This document shows, piece after piece, positions 60,418 through 64,000 of a stretch of DNA of 64,000 bases. The notes below the pieces were generated by a model. That model was not told where the DNA came from, ran no database searches, and saw only the letters and a program-made list of their open reading frames with translations. Origin of the DNA: Halomonas sp. (GTDB lineage Bacteria; Pseudomonadota; Gammaproteobacteria; Pseudomonadales; Halomonadaceae); assembly GCF_017983445.1 (NCBI RefSeq), contig NZ_JAGOBJ010000003.1:124001-188000 (forward strand). The letters run 5' to 3'. A program made the position numbers and the translations under genes. Position 1 is the first letter of the stretch. Each line of letters opens with the position of its first letter.

Positions 60418-61743
60418 TCAGGCGACTGAGGCTGCGCTATCGACTACGCGCTCATTGGTGGCTTGGCCATATACCGGGTAGTGGGCACACAGATCGGCGA
60501 CGTTTTCGCGCACCTGATTTTCTACGTCCGTGGTGTCCTGCTGTTCGGCCAGCGCGTCGAGAATGTCGCAAATCCAGCCCGCCAGGTGTTCGCAGTCTGC
60601 TTCGACCATCCCACGGGTGGTTACCGCTGGAGTACCGATGCGCAAGCCTGACGTAACAAACGGGCTTTGCGGATCGTTGGGCACGCTGTTCTTGTTGACC
60701 GTGATATGCGCACGTCCAAGAGCTGCATCGGCGTCTTTACCGGTAACGCCCTGCTTGATCAGCGACACCAGGAACAGGTGATCATCGGTACCGCCGGACA
60801 CCACATCAAAACCACGCTCAACAAAGACGCGGGCCATGGTCTGGGCGTTGGCGATCACCTGGCGTTGATAGTTGACGAACTCCTGGTTCATGGCCTCTTT
60901 GAACGCCACCGCTTTGGCCGCGATCACATGCATCAGCGGGCCGCCCTGCTGACCGGGGAATACCGCACCGTTGAGCTTCTTGTAGAGCGTCTCGTCGCCA
61001 TCGGCGGAGAGAATCAGGCCGCCGCGAGGGCCGCGCAGCGTCTTGTGGGTCGTGGTGGTCACCACGTGGGCGTGGGGCAGCGGGCTTGGATACAGGCCTG
61101 CGGCGACCAAACCGGCCACATGGGCCATGTCGACCATCAGGTAGGCGTCCACTTCATCAGCGATGGTGCGGAAGCGACGCCAGTCGACCACGCGTGAATA
61201 GGCCGAAAAGCCGGCAATGATCATTTTCGGCTTATGCTCACGTGCCAGCCGCTCGACGTCGTCATAGTCGATTTCACCGGTGCCTTCGACCAGCCCGTAC
61301 TGAATAGCGTTGTAGTGCTTGCCCGAGAAGTTGGGCGCCGCGCCATGGGTCAGGTGGCCGCCGTGGGCCAGGCTCATGCCCAGAATGGTGTCGCCGGGGC
61401 TTACCAGCGCCATGAACACCGCGGCATTCGCCTGGGCACCGGAGTGGGGCTGTACGTTGGCGTAGTTGGCGCCAAACAGGCTGCAGGCCCGCTCGATAGC
61501 CAGTGCTTCGACCTTGTCGACGAACTCACAGCCGCCGTAATAGCGCTTGCCCGGGTAGCCTTCAGCATATTTGTTGGTCAGCTGGGTGCCTTGGGCTTCC
61601 ATGACCAGATTGCTTGTGTAGTTTTCCGAGGCGATCAGTTCGATATGGGCTTCCTGGCGGGCTGTCTCTTCAGCAATTGCCGAGGCAAGGGCCGTGTCGT
61701 AGTCGGCCAAGCGGGCTTTGGGAGAAAAATTGTTGTGAGCCAT
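60418..61743 (-). CDS. glyA: serine hydroxymethyltransferase
   Basis: The 441-residue PLP enzyme has [27 protein letters not shown], and the PLP lysine in [20 protein letters not shown]. It is about 20 residues longer than the biosynthetic GlyA, as in the sox-linked copies of Pseudomonas (GlyA1). It combines glycine with 5,10-methylene-THF to serine, coupling with soxBDAG and sdaA. First gene of the minus-strand operon, with 404 bases of intergenic DNA upstream shared with fdhA. Confidence 0.96.
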   Translation of the reverse strand: MAHNNFSPKARLADYDTALASAIAEETARQEAHIELIASENYTSNLVMEAQGTQLTNKYAEGYPGKRYYGGCEFVDKVEALAIERACSLFGANYANVQPHSGAQANAAVFMALVSPGDTILGMSLAHGGHLTHGAAPNFSGKHYNAIQYGLVEGTGEIDYDDVERLAREHKPKMIIAGFSAYSRVVDWRRFRTIADEVDAYLMVDMAHVAGLVAAGLYPSPLPHAHVVTTTTHKTLRGPRGGLILSADGDETLYKKLNGAVFPGQQGGPLMHVIAAKAVAFKEAMNQEFVNYQRQVIANAQTMARVFVERGFDVVSGGTDDHLFLVSLIKQGVTGKDADAALGRAHITVNKNSVPNDPQSPFVTSGLRIGTPAVTTRGMVEADCEHLAGWICDILDALAEQQDTTDVENQVRENVADLCAHYPVYGQATNERVVDSAASVA

Positions 61744-62147
61744 CTGGGTCTCCGGGCTAGTCGCTTTGTTCGGTCTAAGAGTCTTTTAGCGTCGGCAAAT
61801 GCATCGCCGATCAACGCTATCCTGCCGCGATAGTATCGTTGGCCTTGCCCCCCAAGATGCTTGCCCGCGTCACCGCTCGGCGTATTTGCGACATCGGAGT
61901 GAATTTTTTATGAGGTTTCATAAGACGTCGCCCATCTATTGTTCGACGTCGTTTATGAGTAATTGCGGATAGGTCGGGTGCGTCATGCTGCGGCAACAGG
62001 TTGATGTTTTTAGTTGGCCTGCTGATCAAGAGGCGTTTATCGCAGGCGCTTCTTAAATACGCCAGCTCGATTCAAAAATAATGATGCCAGCGCAGTTATT
62101 GAGAACGTCTTCGAGACTGCGCCAGCGCCTAGAAGAGAGGATTCCGC
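61744..62147. promoter_or_regulatory. glyA / fdhA divergent regulatory region with nested inverted repeats
   Basis: The 404 bases hold no convincing gene. At 61908-61923 TTATGA-GGTT-TCATAA is palindromic. Directly after it GACGTCG (61924-61930) and CGACGTC (61944-61950) form an inverted repeat over 13 bases, and another TTATGA follows at 61953-61958. The whole set lies 166 bases ahead of glyA and 190 bases ahead of fdhA. It is likely the regulator site controlling the sox operon and fdhA. A 20-codon frame (61910) here is not proposed as a gene. Confidence 0.5.
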
Positions 62148-63335
62148 ATGTCCAACAATCGCGGTGTTGTTTATATCGGTGACGGTAAGGTCGAAGTCCA
62201 GGATATCGCCTACCCGAAAATGGAAACGCCCCATGGCAAGCCCATTGATCACGGCGTCATCTTAAAAGTGGTGTCCACGAATATCTGCGGCTCCGACCAG
62301 CACATGGTGCGCGGGCGGACCACAGCGCCTACCGGCATGGTGCTGGGCCACGAGATCACCGGTGAAGTGATCGAGAAGGGCAAGGGCGTCGAGTTTCTGA
62401 GCATTGGCGACATCGTGTCAGTGCCGTTTAACGTTGCCTGCGGCCGCTGCCGTACCTGTAAAGAGGGCCACACCGGCCTTTGCCTGCACGTCAACGATGA
62501 TCGAGCGGGCGGCGCCTACGGGTATGTCGATATGGGCGGCTGGGTAGGTGGGCAAGCGCACTATGTCATGGTGCCCTATGCCGACTTCAACCTTTTGAAG
62601 TTCCCGGACCGCGATCAGGCCATGACCCAGATTCGCGATCTGACCATGTTAAGCGATATTCTTCCGACGGGTTTCCACGGCGCTTTAAAAGCGGGAGTTG
62701 GCGCGGGCTCTACGGTGTACGTTGCCGGTGCAGGCCCTGTGGGGCTGGCCGCGGCCGCCTCGGCACGCCTGCTAGGCGCGGCAGTAGTGATGATCGGTGA
62801 CTTCAATCAGGCGCGCCTGGAACACGCTCGCAAGATGGGCTTTGTGCCGATTGATCTGAGCAAGCACGACCGTCTGGGCGAAATGATTGCCGCGGTGGTC
62901 GGCGAGCCCAGTGTAGACAGCGCCATTGATGCGGTGGGTTTTGAAGCCATTGGGCATGGCGGTAAAGAGCAGCCCGCGGTAGTGCTTAACCAGATGATGG
63001 AAGTCACCCGCGAAGGCGGCTCCATCGGTATTCCGGGGCTTTACGTGACCGAAGACCCGGGCGCGACCGAAAAAGCCGCGCAAACCGGAAGCCTCAGCCT
63101 GCGCTTTGGCCAGGGCTGGGCCAAGGGGCTCTCTTTCCATACTGGCCAGACGCCGGTAGTGCAGTACAACCGCCAGCTAATGCAGGCCATTCTGCACGGA
63201 CGCTTGAACATTGCCGAGATCGTCAACGCCCAGGTTATCTCGTTGGAAGATGCGCCAGCGGGTTACGAGCAGTTCGATGCGGGCGTGGCCAGCAAGTTTG
63301 TTCTTGATCCTCATGGCCTGCTGGGCGCTGCCTGA
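62148..63335 (+). CDS. fdhA: glutathione-independent formaldehyde dehydrogenase
   Basis: The 395-residue zinc-dependent medium-chain dehydrogenase has catalytic zinc ligands in NICGSDQHM and GHEITGEV. The structural zinc cysteines are in CGRCRTCKEGHTGLC. The NAD motif is YVAGAGPVGLAAAASARLLGA. It oxidises formaldehyde, released by betaine and sarcosine demethylation, to formate with NAD and no glutathione, as in Pseudomonas putida. It is divergent from glyA-sox. AGAGAGG precedes the ATG, and a strong terminator follows. Confidence 0.95.
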   Translation: MSNNRGVVYIGDGKVEVQDIAYPKMETPHGKPIDHGVILKVVSTNICGSDQHMVRGRTTAPTGMVLGHEITGEVIEKGKGVEFLSIGDIVSVPFNVACGRCRTCKEGHTGLCLHVNDDRAGGAYGYVDMGGWVGGQAHYVMVPYADFNLLKFPDRDQAMTQIRDLTMLSDILPTGFHGALKAGVGAGSTVYVAGAGPVGLAAAASARLLGAAVVMIGDFNQARLEHARKMGFVPIDLSKHDRLGEMIAAVVGEPSVDSAIDAVGFEAIGHGGKEQPAVVLNQMMEVTREGGSIGIPGLYVTEDPGATEKAAQTGSLSLRFGQGWAKGLSFHTGQTPVVQYNRQLMQAILHGRLNIAEIVNAQVISLEDAPAGYEQFDAGVASKFVLDPHGLLGAA

Positions 63336-63370
63336 CTAGGCGTTAAAACGAGCGGGTAACAAACGCTGAT

Positions 63371-63403
63371 AACGCTCATGGCTACGCGCCATGAGCGTTT
63401 TTT
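63371..63403 (+). terminator. Rho-independent terminator of fdhA
   Basis: AACGCTCATGGC and GCCATGAGCGTT pair perfectly (12 bp) around TACGC and run into TTTTTT. It lies about 35 bases past the fdhA stop. Confidence 0.92.
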
Positions 63404-63426
63404 GTCTGTTTATTGTGAATGTAAGA

Positions 63427-63463
63427 CATAAAAACGGATACCGATTGAGGTCGATATCCGTTT
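63427..63463 (-). terminator. Rho-independent terminator of the gbcB-like gene
   Basis: AAACGGATA and TATCCGTTT pair over 9 bp, and inner CGA/TCG extend the stem past one mismatch around a six-base loop. On the minus strand TTTTTATG follows. It is about 31 bases past the stop of the gene at 63495. Confidence 0.8.
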
Positions 63464-63494
63464 CCTGGCAGGCTTTTTCCTTAGGTTTTTCGCG

Positions 63495-64000
63495 TTAGAA
63501 ATCGACTACCAGATTGCCTTTCGGGCGGCTGCAGCAGGACAGAATGTAACCCTCTTCAATATCTTCGTCGGTAATCCCGCCGTTATGTTCCATTTCCACT
63601 TCGCCGGACTTCAGCTCCACGCGGCAAGTACCGCAGATACCCATACCGCAGGCCTTGGGGATGTGCAGGCCCAGTTTGGCCGCTGCGGCGTGGACCGTTT
63701 CGCCTGCTTGTATACGTACACTCTTGTTCGACTGGGCAAATTCGATGTTGATCAGCTCCTCTGGCTCCGCCATTTCGGCCTCTACTTCGGCCTGCTCGGC
63801 AAGTTCCAGAACATCTTCCTGGACGTCCATCGGCGTCGCGCCAAACGACTCTTCATGGTAGTGATCCATGCCGTAGTTGTTGGCGCGCAGAATCGCCTTG
63901 ATGGCGTTCATATAGGGCGTCGGGCCACAACAGAATATTTCCCGTTCAAGGAAATCCGGCGCCATCAGCTCAAGCATGGGCTGGGTCAGGTAACCGCGGT
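63495..64000 (-). CDS. gbcB: GbcB-like ferredoxin reductase, C-terminal part (cut by window edge)
   Basis: The visible 168 residues are the end of a flavin reductase with a C-terminal plant-type 2Fe-2S ferredoxin domain. The NAD-domain end is EREIFCCGPTPYMNAIK. Ferredoxin cysteines are in KACGMGICGTCRVEL and the later CC pair. GbcB is the reductase partner of GbcA, the Rieske oxygenase that removes the first methyl of glycine betaine. The frame is open to the window edge. The family call rests on the arrangement and the neighbours (fdhA, sox), so related reductases are possible. Confidence 0.8.
   Translation of the reverse strand, partial: RGYLTQPMLELMAPDFLEREIFCCGPTPYMNAIKAILRANNYGMDHYHEESFGATPMDVQEDVLELAEQAEVEAEMAEPEELINIEFAQSNKSVRIQAGETVHAAAAKLGLHIPKACGMGICGTCRVELKSGEVEMEHNGGITDEDIEEGYILSCCSRPKGNLVVDF

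Noticed and set aside
61910-61972. A 20-codon frame (MRFHKTSPIY...) in the glyA-fdhA gap
   Set aside because: It lies over the inverted repeats and has only a distant GGAG; its composition is not protein-like.

Overview
The window reads as chromosomal DNA of a moderately halophilic gammaproteobacterium of the Halomonadaceae (Halomonas-like). This rests on the gene content (ubiC-ubiA-phoB-phoR and phoU-pstBACS, a HexR regulator, several TRAP transporters, a betaine/sarcosine degradation cluster) and on the acidic small exported proteins. The genus is inferred from family knowledge; no database was searched. I saw no rRNA, tRNA, CRISPR array, phage or insertion sequence.

Layout. 0-13.7 kb is a housekeeping and phosphate region: a truncated MDR reductase, an SCP2-like protein, HU, a rubredoxin reductase, ubiC-ubiA, phoBR with a Pho-box array, a pair of small secreted acidic proteins with sigma-54-type promoters, cysZ, and phoU-pstBACS. 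13.7-21.5 kb holds single genes: a thioesterase, an orphan TakP-like TRAP binding protein, uvrD, hexR, a sodium symporter and a DUF72 protein.

21.6-52.5 kb is a large catabolic region. It begins with aroQ and a PcaR-like IclR regulator. Next comes an unassigned module: tctCBA plus a class III CoA-transferase, then a divergent pair of transcription units, atoE-yciI-catC-SDR and a 3-hydroxyacyl-CoA dehydrogenase with a cyclase-family hydrolase. After that lie a TRAP-quiC-aroE operon for shikimate/dehydroshikimate use, a TetR regulator, and the protocatechuate branch of the beta-ketoadipate pathway (pcaB, pcaIJF, fused pcaDC, pcaHG). A second TRAP system, a lone LPS-kinase-like gene and pobR-pobA complete it. 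Quinate/shikimate and 4-hydroxybenzoate both feed protocatechuate, which is cleaved to 3-oxoadipate and then to succinyl-CoA and acetyl-CoA.

52.6-64 kb is the serine/sarcosine/one-carbon block on the minus strand: glyA-soxBDAG-purU-sdaA. It is divergent from the formaldehyde dehydrogenase fdhA, and the end of a gbcB-like reductase lies at the right edge. Together these genes turn glycine betaine-derived sarcosine into glycine, serine and pyruvate and dispose of the formaldehyde and formyl-THF.

The most interesting new signal is a 15-bp palindrome, GTWCG-N5-CGWAC, at four promoters: the iclR gene, tctC, the atoE/HAD divergent promoter, and pcaI. It suggests that one PcaR-like regulator joins the unassigned module to the beta-ketoadipate pathway. 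Other candidates are the two secreted proteins with matching -24/-12 promoters, a five-copy 15-bp palindromic repeat that forms the first codons of a TRAP binding protein, a structured leader before sdaA, and nested inverted repeats between glyA and fdhA.
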